This document shows, in pieces, positions 6,586 through 13,383 of a DNA stretch of 13,383 bases (its first letter is position 1; each line of letters begins with the position of its first letter). This DNA is from Victivallales bacterium (lineage in GTDB: Bacteria > Verrucomicrobiota > Lentisphaeria > Oligosphaerales > Oligosphaeraceae). Under the pieces are notes generated by a model, which saw only the letters and a list, made by a program, of their open reading frames with translations, was not told the DNA's origin and made no database searches. Position numbers and translations under genes: made by a program. The stretch lies in the NCBI GenBank assembly GCA_017458805.1, contig JAFTAC010000385.1:1-13383 (forward strand), written 5' to 3'.

Positions 6586-9075
6586 ATGAGCAAATCCATG
6601 CACTGCGGAATAGCGGCTAAACTTTTGCTGCTTCTGACCTTTGTACTTCCCGTTCTGTTTGGAGCGGAGCTGGAGCTTGTCAACGAGGGCAAGACGCTTT
6701 ACGTCATCGTCTATGCCGATAGTCCCTCGCAGAATCTTGACACCCAATACCGCAATGCGGCGGATTTGCTCAAAGAACTCGTTGGAAAACGCACAGGCGT
6801 GACGCTGACAGTCGTGCCAGAAAAATCACTGGAACCAGGCGTTCATGCCATCCACGTCGGGCCGACCGCCACCGCAAAATCACGTGGCCTGGTCAAGAGC
6901 GAATGGCTCCTTAACGAATACCGCATGAAAGCGGACAAAGGGGATGTTTTTCTGCTGGGCGATGACAACGACCCTGTGCCAACGCAGAAGCAGGGCTTCC
7001 ACCGCCTGCGTCTTGGCTCCGTGAAGGCAGTGCTGGAGTTTGCCAAACTGGCTGTCGGCGCCGACTTTCTCTGGCCTGACAAGGAGGGGATTTTCGTCCC
7101 TCGCAACGCACGTCTTGCGGTGCCAGAGGAGCTGGATGTCACGGCCGTCCCCTACACGCGCTTCGCCATCGGGCGCAGCACGGAACCGTACTACGCCATG
7201 GCCAACGACATGCTGCCCGCACCGTGGTACCGCTGCCATGGCGGACACTCCCACATCCCCGCCATTCCCCCTGCCAAATACCTTCAGGAGCATCTGGAGT
7301 ACTTTGCCGTGGTCAACGGCAAGCGCAACGGCTACCCTTCGATACCACAGTACTGCCTTTCCAATCCAGAAGTCCAGAAGCTAATCTATCAGGAGCTGCT
7401 GGATTCGCTCAACCTTCCAGGCGTGCAGGAGACCCAGCTGGCGCAGACCGACGGCTTCCGCGTCTGCGAGTGCGACGCCTGCAAGGAGTTCTTCAAGGAG
7501 GGCGCAGGAGAGGCGCTGTGGAAGTTGCACCTTGGGATGGCGGAGCGCCTGCTAAAAGATCGTCCAGGCAAATCCGTGCGCATCATTGCCTACGGCCCAA
7601 CCGTCGAACCGCCTTCTTTTACAAAGGTCTTCCCGCAGAACGTCTCCGTCACATTGGCCGCCGGCCAGAAAATGAGCGAAAGTTATCTCAATCGGTGGCA
7701 GGCGTGCAAGGTGCCTGGCGGTTTTGACGTATATCTCTACAACTGGGGCGAATACCACACAGAGGGTCTGACGCCTTCCTTCTCCATAAAGAAGGCGCAG
7801 GAACAGACCGCCTTGTTCAGAAAATACGGCATCAACGCCATCTATTTCTGCGGTTTGACGGAGCTGCCAGGCATGAACGGCCCCGTCGTCACCTATTACC
7901 TCCGTGCTTTTGCAGGTGACACGACTTCGCCCGAGGCCTTTCTCAAGAGCTTCTGCGAAAAGAGCTTCGGTTCAGAAGCCGCCTCCTGCATGGAGCAGTT
8001 CTACACTCTGCTCTACTCCCGTATCGACCTGTCTGATGCAGCAAAAGAGGACTACACCATGCCTGGCGCCCAAAAGCAGAGCAGCAGTGTCTTTGCGCCC
8101 AATGTGGCTTTGCTCCATCAACGCTACCCTGACGAGGTGCTTGCGAAGCTGGACGCCCTGCTGAAAAACGGGGAGGAGAAGGCCACCAGTGGCAGGAAGC
8201 TGCTGGAACGGGCGCGTCTTGAAATGGACTACTTGAAGCTCACAGCTGGAGGTTGCAACGACTTCTACGCCTATCACGCCAACCCCAGCCAGGAGGCGTT
8301 CGAGCGTCTTGCGAAACGCATCATCGAGCGCAAGCAATTCGTCAAATCCCTTCCTACCTATCCAGTAGGCGGCAAGCAGTACATGAAGGGCAATCTCTAT
8401 CTCCCCACATTGGGGCATTTCCCTGTGGAGATGGTCATGGACAATGGCAGGCTGGGCGCCCCCTTGAAGGCCCCCTTCAACTGGGATGTGGAGTACTACC
8501 TTGAAAAGCACATACGCCCGTCAGGCAGAATCCTGAAGGCGGGGGATAGCGAATGGCAGCAGATGATTGATGTCTTCGGCAACGGCCAGAACGCCTACGT
8601 CAAGGAGCACCCTGTCTTCGTGCGCTGCCGTGTTGAGGGCGAAAACCTCATCGCCGAAATGCGCTACGACAACCTGGAGACCGATGTCAAAAGGGGCACC
8701 ATCTGGGTGCGGCTCCAGAAGGACTCGCAGTCCCCACGCTATCGCGTGTGGTGCGGCGCCTTCGGCGGAGACATCGCCATTGCCGTTCGCACAAAGGTCC
8801 AGGAGGGCAATGACTACGACGACAAGTATGAGAACAACCCGGAACTGCTGAAAAAGTTCCCCGTCAAAACCCAGTTCATCGCCAATGAAGGCGAGAGCCC
8901 CTTCACTCGCATCACCATCCCCCTGGAGCTTTTCGGCGGTCCCGCCACGCCTGGCGAAAAGCGCTTCATCGACTTCAACTTCCACTTCAAGAAGGAGATT
9001 TACACCTGGGAGTACAACCTCAACCTTCTCAATTGGCGCCACCGCTACACCTCTATAGGAACACTGGAGTTCTAA
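6586..9075 (+). CDS. Exported DUF4838 protein, glycosidase-like
   Basis: This 829-residue protein has an N-terminal signal peptide (hydrophobic core KLLLLLTFVLPVLFGA, about residues 12-27). Next is a region resembling the N-terminal domain of family-67 alpha-glucuronidases (about 30-180) and then a DUF4838 domain (about 200-470). DUF4838 landmarks include CHGGHSH near residue 216, LAQTDGF at 285-291, a Cys triad C294-x-C296-xx-C299, YNWGEY at 385-390 and CGLTELPG at 422-429. The C-terminus (about 620-829) is beta-rich and resembles a degenerate CBM9-like sugar-binding domain. DUF4838 proteins are presumed carbohydrate-active enzymes without a known reaction, and the Cys triad could bind a metal; both are inference. 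ATG 6586 has a weak ribosome-binding site, as expected if translation is coupled to the gene 13 bp upstream; ATG 6598 is an alternative. The lipoprotein at 10430-13003 is a paralogue. Repeat copy B starts 5 bp after the stop. Confidence 0.88.
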   Translation: MSKSMHCGIAAKLLLLLTFVLPVLFGAELELVNEGKTLYVIVYADSPSQNLDTQYRNAADLLKELVGKRTGVTLTVVPEKSLEPGVHAIHVGPTATAKSRGLVKSEWLLNEYRMKADKGDVFLLGDDNDPVPTQKQGFHRLRLGSVKAVLEFAKLAVGADFLWPDKEGIFVPRNARLAVPEELDVTAVPYTRFAIGRSTEPYYAMANDMLPAPWYRCHGGHSHIPAIPPAKYLQEHLEYFAVVNGKRNGYPSIPQYCLSNPEVQKLIYQELLDSLNLPGVQETQLAQTDGFRVCECDACKEFFKEGAGEALWKLHLGMAERLLKDRPGKSVRIIAYGPTVEPPSFTKVFPQNVSVTLAAGQKMSESYLNRWQACKVPGGFDVYLYNWGEYHTEGLTPSFSIKKAQEQTALFRKYGINAIYFCGLTELPGMNGPVVTYYLRAFAGDTTSPEAFLKSFCEKSFGSEAASCMEQFYTLLYSRIDLSDAAKEDYTMPGAQKQSSSVFAPNVALLHQRYPDEVLAKLDALLKNGEEKATSGRKLLERARLEMDYLKLTAGGCNDFYAYHANPSQEAFERLAKRIIERKQFVKSLPTYPVGGKQYMKGNLYLPTLGHFPVEMVMDNGRLGAPLKAPFNWDVEYYLEKHIRPSGRILKAGDSEWQQMIDVFGNGQNAYVKEHPVFVRCRVEGENLIAEMRYDNLETDVKRGTIWVRLQKDSQSPRYRVWCGAFGGDIAIAVRTKVQEGNDYDDKYENNPELLKKFPVKTQFIANEGESPFTRITIPLELFGGPATPGEKRFIDFNFHFKKEIYTWEYNLNLLNWRHRYTSIGTLEF

Positions 9076-9079
9076 ACTT

Positions 9080-9270
9080 GCTTTCTTCTCCAAGAGAGTT
9101 GTTTAGCGTAGGCCGCGTAAGCGGCCAGCGCACGGAGTGCGCGACAATCGTAGCCCAATGCAAGCCCCCGTAGGGTGCGCTGCATTGGGGGAAGGCCGCC
9201 CTCCTGATTTCGCGCCCACAAGGGCGCAACAAAAAACGTTGCCGTTACCTATTCTCTTGAGCAACATAAC
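9080..9270 (+). repeat. Hairpin-rich ~190-bp dispersed repeat, copy B
   Basis: This is the second copy of the element at 1809-1996, here on the plus strand. In order it holds GGCCGC-GTAA-GCGGCC (9111-9126), GCGCAC-GGA-GTGCGC (9128-9142), CCCAATGCA/TGCATTGGG (9154-9162 with 9181-9189) enclosing a weaker inner stem, and GCGCCC-ACAA-GGGCGC (9212-9227). The tail AACAAAAAACGTTGCC (9228-9243) and the link CAATCGTAGCCCAATGCA are identical to copy A. Stems are conserved while loops differ in both sequence and length. The ends are imperfectly inverted (TCTCCAAGAGA near 9088, TCTCTTGAG at 9253-9261). No convincing flanking direct repeat remains, so this copy may be older. It starts 5 bp after the DUF4838 stop codon and may form the 3' end of that transcript. 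Confidence 0.8.
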
Positions 9271-9299
9271 GTTTGAAATAAATAGTCAAAGGTACAACA

Positions 9300-10103
9300 A
9301 TGTTCAAAACGAAATATGAGATAAGAACGTTGCTTGGCATTGTGGGTATCATTCTTGTAGGCATTGTTCTTTCGAACTATTATTCCTACTACAAGCTAAA
9401 GAGAAGCTATCATTGGGATAAAAATGATCAACATGTTTTGAACGATATTTCAAGCTTAGCTCGTATATTAGGAGTTCCCAGGACTCTTTTTGACTTCTCG
9501 ATTGGGAAGACAGATTTGTTTTTTATTCATTATGAGGAAACACCAATCTCCACTTACCTAATACGTCCTGAAAGGAAATATCTGTACGATGATAATCCAT
9601 ACACTTATGGACATCTTTATGCTTTGGTTGTGGATTCAGACGATAATGTTGTCGCAAGAATGGATGTTACAGAATGCAGGTCCTTGCTAATAGCTAAGTT
9701 TAAACTCTTAGAGCAATTATCTTTTACATCAGCACCTTTGGAATTAAGAGCAAGGGGATTACGCAGGATTAATTCTCTAGGTAATATCGGTATAATGGAA
9801 GAGTGGACTTTTAGTGATAATCAAATCATAGTGTCTGAGCTCTATTTTGTTCGCGGAGGTACCATTGTACACCTGGTAGCGTTGCCTGAGACAACGAATC
9901 TGCTGGAGATAGCCATGACCATAGACAAGGCATTATTCTGGGCAATATGGCGGAAACGGTTGCTCTGGCTATGTGTTATTGTTTCTCTGTTAGCCGTTTT
10001 GAACCTGTGTTTGCGCAAGCGTACATCAGGAGCAAAAAAGAGAAATGAATACACACCTAGCGAAATGCCAAAACAAGACAAACAAGAAGAAGGGAAGTTT
10101 TGA
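9300..10103 (+). CDS. Uncharacterised two-TM membrane protein, AT-rich
   Basis: This 267-residue protein belongs to no family I recognise. It has a hydrophobic segment at about residues 10-28 (LLGIVGIILVGIVLSNYY) and a second at about 219-237 (LLWLCVIVSLLAVLNLCL). Between them lie about 190 soluble residues with a predicted alpha/beta character, which would face the periplasm if the positively charged C-terminal tail is cytosolic. The last 26 residues are highly charged and probably disordered. The gene is clearly AT-richer than its neighbours, with many TTT, ATT and AAT codons, which suggests separate acquisition. AAAGG at 9288-9292 is 7 nt before the ATG and supports this start. It lies between repeat copy B and a stem-loop, in the same direction as both DUF4838 genes but probably in its own transcription unit. 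No function is assigned. Confidence 0.75.
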   Translation: MFKTKYEIRTLLGIVGIILVGIVLSNYYSYYKLKRSYHWDKNDQHVLNDISSLARILGVPRTLFDFSIGKTDLFFIHYEETPISTYLIRPERKYLYDDNPYTYGHLYALVVDSDDNVVARMDVTECRSLLIAKFKLLEQLSFTSAPLELRARGLRRINSLGNIGIMEEWTFSDNQIIVSELYFVRGGTIVHLVALPETTNLLEIAMTIDKALFWAIWRKRLLWLCVIVSLLAVLNLCLRKRTSGAKKRNEYTPSEMPKQDKQEEGKF

Positions 10104-10124
10104 AACTACCTCTTTAGCGTAGTA

Positions 10125-10165
10125 CTTGTAAACTTAATCCACAAAAAATGGATTTTCTTTACAAG
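10125..10165 (+). terminator. Stem-loop after the two-TM protein gene
   Basis: CTTGTAAA (10125-10132) pairs perfectly with TTTACAAG (10158-10165), and AATCCA (10136-10141) with TGGATT (10149-10154). A symmetric 3-by-3 internal loop lies between the two stems, and the apical loop is 7 nt and A-rich. It lies 22 bp after the stop codon. There is no T tract after the stem, so the terminator role is tentative. The remaining 10166-10269 holds no gene; it is AT-rich and carries the word GTGACTTG twice. Confidence 0.45.
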
Positions 10166-10269
10166 TGTGACTTGCATTTGCAATCTACACAAACATCAAC
10201 TTTTATATGTAACTTTCTTCAAGTGCCTATAACAAAATAAGGTGACTTGTTGAATTTAGGAAAACCGAC

Positions 10270-10298
10270 TTGACAAGCCCCTCAAAAATGGCTAAATT
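10270..10298 (+). promoter_or_regulatory. Sigma-70-like promoter of the second DUF4838 gene
   Basis: TTGACA (10270-10275) is an exact -35 consensus. It is followed, after exactly 17 bp, by TAAATT (10293-10298), a 4-of-6 match to the -10 box. The predicted transcript would start near 10304-10306 and have a leader of about 125 nt before the ATG at 10430. The -35 box lies in the short palindrome CTTGACAAG, which could be an operator half. Confidence 0.55.
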
Positions 10299-10366
10299 AG
10301 TCCCCAACCCTAAGGGCGGGGCCCCGATTTTAACCTACTCTGGGCTTTTTTCATTCTTTGGGGACT
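10299..10366 (+). promoter_or_regulatory. Structured leader with a 9-bp long-range dyad
   Basis: AGTCCCCAA (10299-10307) is perfectly complementary to TTGGGGACT (10358-10366), 50 nt apart. Between them are the GC palindrome CGGGGCCCCG and a GCCC...GGGC pair followed by six T residues (ending near 10351), which would make a weak terminator-like stem. Alternative pairings of these G- and C-runs could give an attenuator. I recognise no known riboswitch class. The long stem begins at about the predicted transcription start, so the outer arm might be only partly transcribed. Confidence 0.4.
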
Positions 10367-10429
10367 TTCGGGCTTCCTTCGTGATAACATATCCTATTTA
10401 GGATGAAAGCGTTAAGAGATTATCAAACT

Positions 10430-13003
10430 ATGAAAAAACACCTAATTACACTTTGTAGCATTCTTCTGCTTATGACCGCTTGCAGAAGCGTTCCTGAAAC
10501 AAAGAACCTCCAAACGGGGAAATTCCAAATGGGGGGCATCTCTCCCATTGAACTGACAAAAAACAGCGCTGTGCGCATCGTCATTCCAGCGGAACACGCC
10601 AATCCAGGGATTGAGACATTTCTCCAGCAGTGCGCCAATGTCATCAAGCGCGGCTTGAAGGAGACCTTGGGCATTGACGCACCCGTCGAGGTCGAAGGAA
10701 AACGCACCGCTTTCGAGGGGCGTACCATCTTCCTTGGCAACACGCAGGCTATCCGCAGCGTTGGATTCGAGCCAGCCACGTTCGAGAACTTCGATGCCGT
10801 CATCGCAACGCGTGGAGGAGATGTCTTCATCGCAGGAAACGACCGCCACCGCTTCGGGAAGCCAGAGGCCGTGCGGGGCAGCAACCAGTGCATCCTCGGC
10901 ACGGTCACAGGCACCGTGCGCTTTGTCGAAAAGTACCTCAACGGACGCTTTCTCCTCCCTGGCAGCGTCGGGCTGGACTTTGAAGCATGTACAAATCTAT
11001 CCGTTCCAGAAAACCTCACCTGGCGCATCTCCCCGCGCATCATCATGGGCGGCGGACGCTATAACGAGCTCTTCTACGACTACTCCAACTCCAACCCTGG
11101 CTATGGCAAGATCCACCTCTACGGAGGGCACTCCTACTACACCGCTGTCCCAGCCAAGGAGTATGCCCAAAGCCATCCAGAGTATTTTGCGTGGCGCGAC
11201 GGAAAGCGCTCATCGCTTGGCAACCACCTCTGCATCTCCAATCCCGATGTGCAGGAACTCATCTACAAGGAGATGCTCAGCAAGCTGGATGGGGGTGCGG
11301 AGGCCGTGGAGCTGGCGCAGACCGACGGCTTCACACCCTGCCTCTGCGACCAGTGCAAAGCCTATGGCAACACTGACGACTATGGCGAAAAGCTCTGGAT
11401 TCTCCATCGCTCCCTGGCAGAACGTCTGCTGAAGGAACGCCCTGGCAAGAAGGTGGTCATCATCTGCTATCCCCCAAACTCCGAGCCGCCGAAGAGCTTC
11501 AGCGAGTTCCCCGCCAACACCATGATTGAGCTCTGCCGCTACTCGGACGAGTTCTTCAACGAGTGGAAAAAAGTCAATGTGCCTGGCGGCTTCCTCACCT
11601 ACATCTACAACTGGGGCGACTATCAGGTGACGGGGTACACGCCCAAGCTGCCGCCCTCCTATATTGCCGCCCAGGCGAGAACCTTTGCCGCCAATGGCGT
11701 CAAGGGGGTCTATCGCTGCGGGTGCGGCGAACTCTGCGGACTGGAGGGCCCCGTCTATTATCTCTATGGCAAGATGCTGGAAGACCCTAGCTTGAACGTT
11801 GAAGCGCTGCTCAAGGAGTACTACGCAAGGGCCTATCACGAAAGCGCGGCCCCCATGCGCACCTTCTTTGACACCCTCCACCATGCGCTGGAGTTTATGG
11901 CTTGGAACAGGGAAAAACGCTACTTCGACATTCAGAGAAACGTTTTCAGCGCACTCTATCCGCCAGACGTGATGGAAACGCTTGAAAAGAACCTGGCCCG
12001 TGCGGAAAAGCTGGCGACGCAGGAGAAGGTCAAGGCGAGGCTGCTGCTCGTCCGCAAGGAGTTCGACTACCTGAAATCCATCGTGGATGTGGTGCGCCTC
12101 TATCAAGCCTACCGCACCACCCCCTCCTGGGGGACATTCGACCTGCTTGCACAGAAAATCGACGCACGGAACGCACTTGTTGCGTCCATGCTGGGCAAAA
12201 ACGGACGTGCTGCACGCCTGAAAGAGTTCCCTGAGGTCCGATTCTTCGACGGAGCACCCAAAGCATACCTTGCGGACAATGGACGATCCACCACCCTGGG
12301 CGCCCCTTTCAATTGGAACACAGCCTTCCTCAAGGAGAAGGGCATTCTCCCTGGAACCACGGCGAAAAAACTCACCGTGAAACGAATCAACAACAATGCC
12401 GTGTTCAATGATTTTGCCTCTGGCGTGTGGGAAGCACTCCCATGGGAGGAACTGGGAGGCATCCAACTGGGGCCAATCGTCGAAAAGACCCGCTTCAAAG
12501 CCGCCTACGACGACAAGAACCTCTATCTCGCCTTCGTCTCCGACCTAGACCCTAAAAAGACATTCCAATCCCTGGGCAAGGACGGTCCCTGCTGGCGCAA
12601 CGACTGCATCGAAATCCTGCTGGACCCTGCGGGCGACCGCCAGAGCTACTATCATGTCATCTACACGCCCGCCGTTGAATCACGCTTTGACGAGGCTTTC
12701 GGCTTCATCACCGATCCCCTGCATCCCCTCTACAACAAGAACGACGCCTCGTGGGATGGTGCGTGGAGCTACCAGTGCCACCGCGACGGCAACAAGTGGT
12801 ATTCGCTCTTCACCATGCCGTTTGAAGCCATGAAGACCTCCGTCCCCAAGCCAGGCACCACCTGGACGCTGAACATCGGGCGCGAATCGCGCATCATCGG
12901 CGGCAGCGGCAACGAACTTCCCGAGCTCTCCCTCTGGTCTCCCAACCTAGAAAACGCAGGCTTCCACGACCGCGAGGCCTTCGGCGAAGCCGTTTTTGAA
13001 TAA
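10430..13003 (+). CDS. DUF4838 lipoprotein with C-terminal CBM9-like domain
   Basis: This is an 857-residue predicted lipoprotein. MKKHLITLCSILLLMTAC ends in a lipobox (M-T-A-C), so the mature protein would start at Cys18 and be membrane-anchored. A family-67-like N-terminal domain (about 45-190) is followed by DUF4838 (about 210-480), with YGGHSYY, LAQTDGF at 295-301, the Cys triad C304-x-C306-xx-C309, YNWGDY at 393-398 and CGCGELCGL near 430. The last ~170 residues (from FKAAYDDKNLYLAFVSD, with WRNDCIEILLDP) closely resemble the CBM9-type carbohydrate-binding domain. The role is presumed glycan breakdown or binding at the cell surface; no reaction is known for DUF4838. ATG 10430 is preferred over ATG 10403 because the nine extra residues would precede a perfect lipoprotein signal and displace its positive N-terminus. 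It has its own promoter and a terminator 10 bp after the stop. It is a paralogue of the protein at 6586-9075 but has a better preserved sugar-binding domain. Confidence 0.9.
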   Translation: MKKHLITLCSILLLMTACRSVPETKNLQTGKFQMGGISPIELTKNSAVRIVIPAEHANPGIETFLQQCANVIKRGLKETLGIDAPVEVEGKRTAFEGRTIFLGNTQAIRSVGFEPATFENFDAVIATRGGDVFIAGNDRHRFGKPEAVRGSNQCILGTVTGTVRFVEKYLNGRFLLPGSVGLDFEACTNLSVPENLTWRISPRIIMGGGRYNELFYDYSNSNPGYGKIHLYGGHSYYTAVPAKEYAQSHPEYFAWRDGKRSSLGNHLCISNPDVQELIYKEMLSKLDGGAEAVELAQTDGFTPCLCDQCKAYGNTDDYGEKLWILHRSLAERLLKERPGKKVVIICYPPNSEPPKSFSEFPANTMIELCRYSDEFFNEWKKVNVPGGFLTYIYNWGDYQVTGYTPKLPPSYIAAQARTFAANGVKGVYRCGCGELCGLEGPVYYLYGKMLEDPSLNVEALLKEYYARAYHESAAPMRTFFDTLHHALEFMAWNREKRYFDIQRNVFSALYPPDVMETLEKNLARAEKLATQEKVKARLLLVRKEFDYLKSIVDVVRLYQAYRTTPSWGTFDLLAQKIDARNALVASMLGKNGRAARLKEFPEVRFFDGAPKAYLADNGRSTTLGAPFNWNTAFLKEKGILPGTTAKKLTVKRINNNAVFNDFASGVWEALPWEELGGIQLGPIVEKTRFKAAYDDKNLYLAFVSDLDPKKTFQSLGKDGPCWRNDCIEILLDPAGDRQSYYHVIYTPAVESRFDEAFGFITDPLHPLYNKNDASWDGAWSYQCHRDGNKWYSLFTMPFEAMKTSVPKPGTTWTLNIGRESRIIGGSGNELPELSLWSPNLENAGFHDREAFGEAVFE

Positions 13004-13012
13004 TCTACAAAA

Positions 13013-13042
13013 AAAGCCTCCAGCGAAATCGTTGGAGGCTTT
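13013..13042. terminator. Bidirectional intrinsic terminator
   Basis: AAAGCCTCCAGCG (13013-13025) pairs with CGTTGGAGGCTTT (13030-13042), with one G-U pair and an AAAT loop, giving 13 bp. Read on the minus strand the stem ends in a run of seven T residues, making a strong terminator for the tRNA genes. On the plus strand it ends in TTTCT, a weaker but usable terminator for the DUF4838 lipoprotein gene, whose stop codon is about 10 bp away. Confidence 0.9.
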
Positions 13043-13050
13043 CTAAAGAT

Positions 13051-13125
13051 TGGCTCCAGCAGTTGGGCTCGAACCAACGACCAAGTGGTTAACAGCCACC
13101 TACTCTACCGCTGAGCTATGCTGGA
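13051..13125 (-). tRNA. tRNA-Asn (GUU), copy 1
   Basis: The minus strand folds into a complete cloverleaf: acceptor stem TCCAGCA/TGCTGGA, D arm GCTC-AGCGGTA-GAGT, anticodon loop CTGTTAA with anticodon GTT, T arm GTTGG-TTCGAGC-CCAAC, and discriminator G. The 3' CCA is encoded (13051-13053 on the plus strand read TGG). It is 75 nt with CCA. It is the promoter-distal gene of a pair and is followed by the terminator at 13013-13042. Confidence 0.97.
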
Positions 13126-13136
13126 ATAATAATCTA

Positions 13137-13211
13137 TGGCTCCAGCAGTTGGGCTCGAACCAACGACCAAGTGGTTAACAGCCACCTACTCTACCGCTGA
13201 GCTATGCTGGA
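13137..13211 (-). tRNA. tRNA-Asn (GUU), copy 2, identical to copy 1
   Basis: This is an exact duplicate of the gene at 13051-13125, including the encoded CCA. The two are separated by an 11-bp AT-rich spacer and are probably one transcript processed into two tRNAs. Complete identity suggests a recent tandem duplication or ongoing gene conversion. Confidence 0.97.
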
Positions 13212-13238
13212 TTGTTCCTTTTATTTAGAACGTATAAT

Positions 13239-13266
13239 AATATAGCATGAATTGTGGTTTTTGCAA
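13239..13266 (-). promoter_or_regulatory. Promoter of the tRNA-Asn pair
   Basis: On the minus strand TTGCAA (13266-13261) and TATATT (13244-13239, 5 of 6 to the -10 consensus) are 16 bp apart. The -10 box lies about 28 bp before the first tRNA base, a normal distance for a stable-RNA promoter. Confidence 0.55.
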
Positions 13267-13355
13267 ATCAACTGGAAAGTTTTTTGGGAGGGAAAACTAT
13301 TATTTCGTAATGCCTCACTGGTTGATATTCACCTACGCCGTAATGGAGCAGTAAA

Positions 13356-13372
13356 AAGCCGCGGAGCGGCTT
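13356..13372 (-). terminator. Terminator-like hairpin at the right edge
   Basis: AAGCCGC (13356-13362) pairs with GCGGCTT (13366-13372) around a GGA loop. On the minus strand the stem runs into TTTTT, giving a short intrinsic terminator for a gene lying beyond the right edge. Alternatively it could be the first hairpin of a further copy of the GC-rich repeat family. Between 13212 and 13383 I see no gene. Confidence 0.45.
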
Positions 13373-13383
13373 ACTCGCCCCCG

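Noticed and set aside
10299..10366. Known riboswitch class
   Set aside because: I could not match the conserved core of any class I know (TPP, SAM, cobalamin, glycine, c-di-GMP). Only paired G/C runs are visible.
11210..12466. 418-codon open frame on the minus strand
   Set aside because: It lies entirely antisense to the DUF4838 lipoprotein gene, whose protein is clearly homologous to its paralogue. The antisense product has no recognisable domain and arises from GC-biased codon use.

Overview
The window looks like bacterial chromosome from the gut-associated Lentisphaerae/Verrucomicrobia branch (Victivallis-like). This is inference. It rests on two large secreted DUF4838 proteins, a DUF6259-type glycosidase-like protein and a DUF234 ATPase lying together, and on loose intergenic regions full of hairpins. 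The genes are of moderately high GC except for one AT-rich membrane-protein gene. No plasmid, phage or transposase gene is visible.

Layout, left to right. Positions 1-209 hold a perfect 15-bp stem-loop downstream of a minus-strand AAA ATPase with a nuclease-like C-terminal domain (210-1631). Its upstream region carries a dyad with two -10-like boxes. A 188-bp hairpin-rich repeat (copy A, 1809-1996) then separates it from a minus-strand DUF6259-type protein (2009-3994). Positions 3995-4486 hold a doubtful small minus-strand ORF and a decayed plus-strand coding remnant. Next come a MATE-family exporter (4487-5845), a perfect array of nearly twelve 9-bp units (5933-6037), and a two-gene unit: a signal-peptide-bearing pyridoxamine-phosphate-oxidase-like flavoprotein (6069-6572) and an exported DUF4838 protein (6586-9075). 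A second copy of the hairpin repeat (copy B, 9080-9270) follows at once. After it are an AT-rich two-TM protein of unknown function (9300-10103), a structured promoter/leader region, a second DUF4838 protein that is a predicted lipoprotein (10430-13003), a bidirectional terminator, and two identical tandem tRNA-Asn(GUU) genes on the minus strand.

How the genes may work together: the two DUF4838 proteins are paralogues with the same architecture, one secreted or periplasmic and one lipid-anchored. With the cytoplasmic DUF6259-type protein they suggest breakdown of complex glycans, but no substrate can be named. No transporter or regulator for sugars is present here, so this is a cluster of carbohydrate-active accessory genes rather than a full utilisation locus.

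The most notable non-coding signal is the ~190-bp repeat. Its two copies have the same sense relative to the gene they follow, start within a few bases of the stop codon of a glycosidase-like gene, share invariant GC-rich stems with changed loops, and have imperfect terminal inverted repeats. Copy A is also flanked by an 11-bp direct repeat. It looks like a small non-autonomous mobile element (MITE-like) or a structured RNA element that has been reused as a 3' end.
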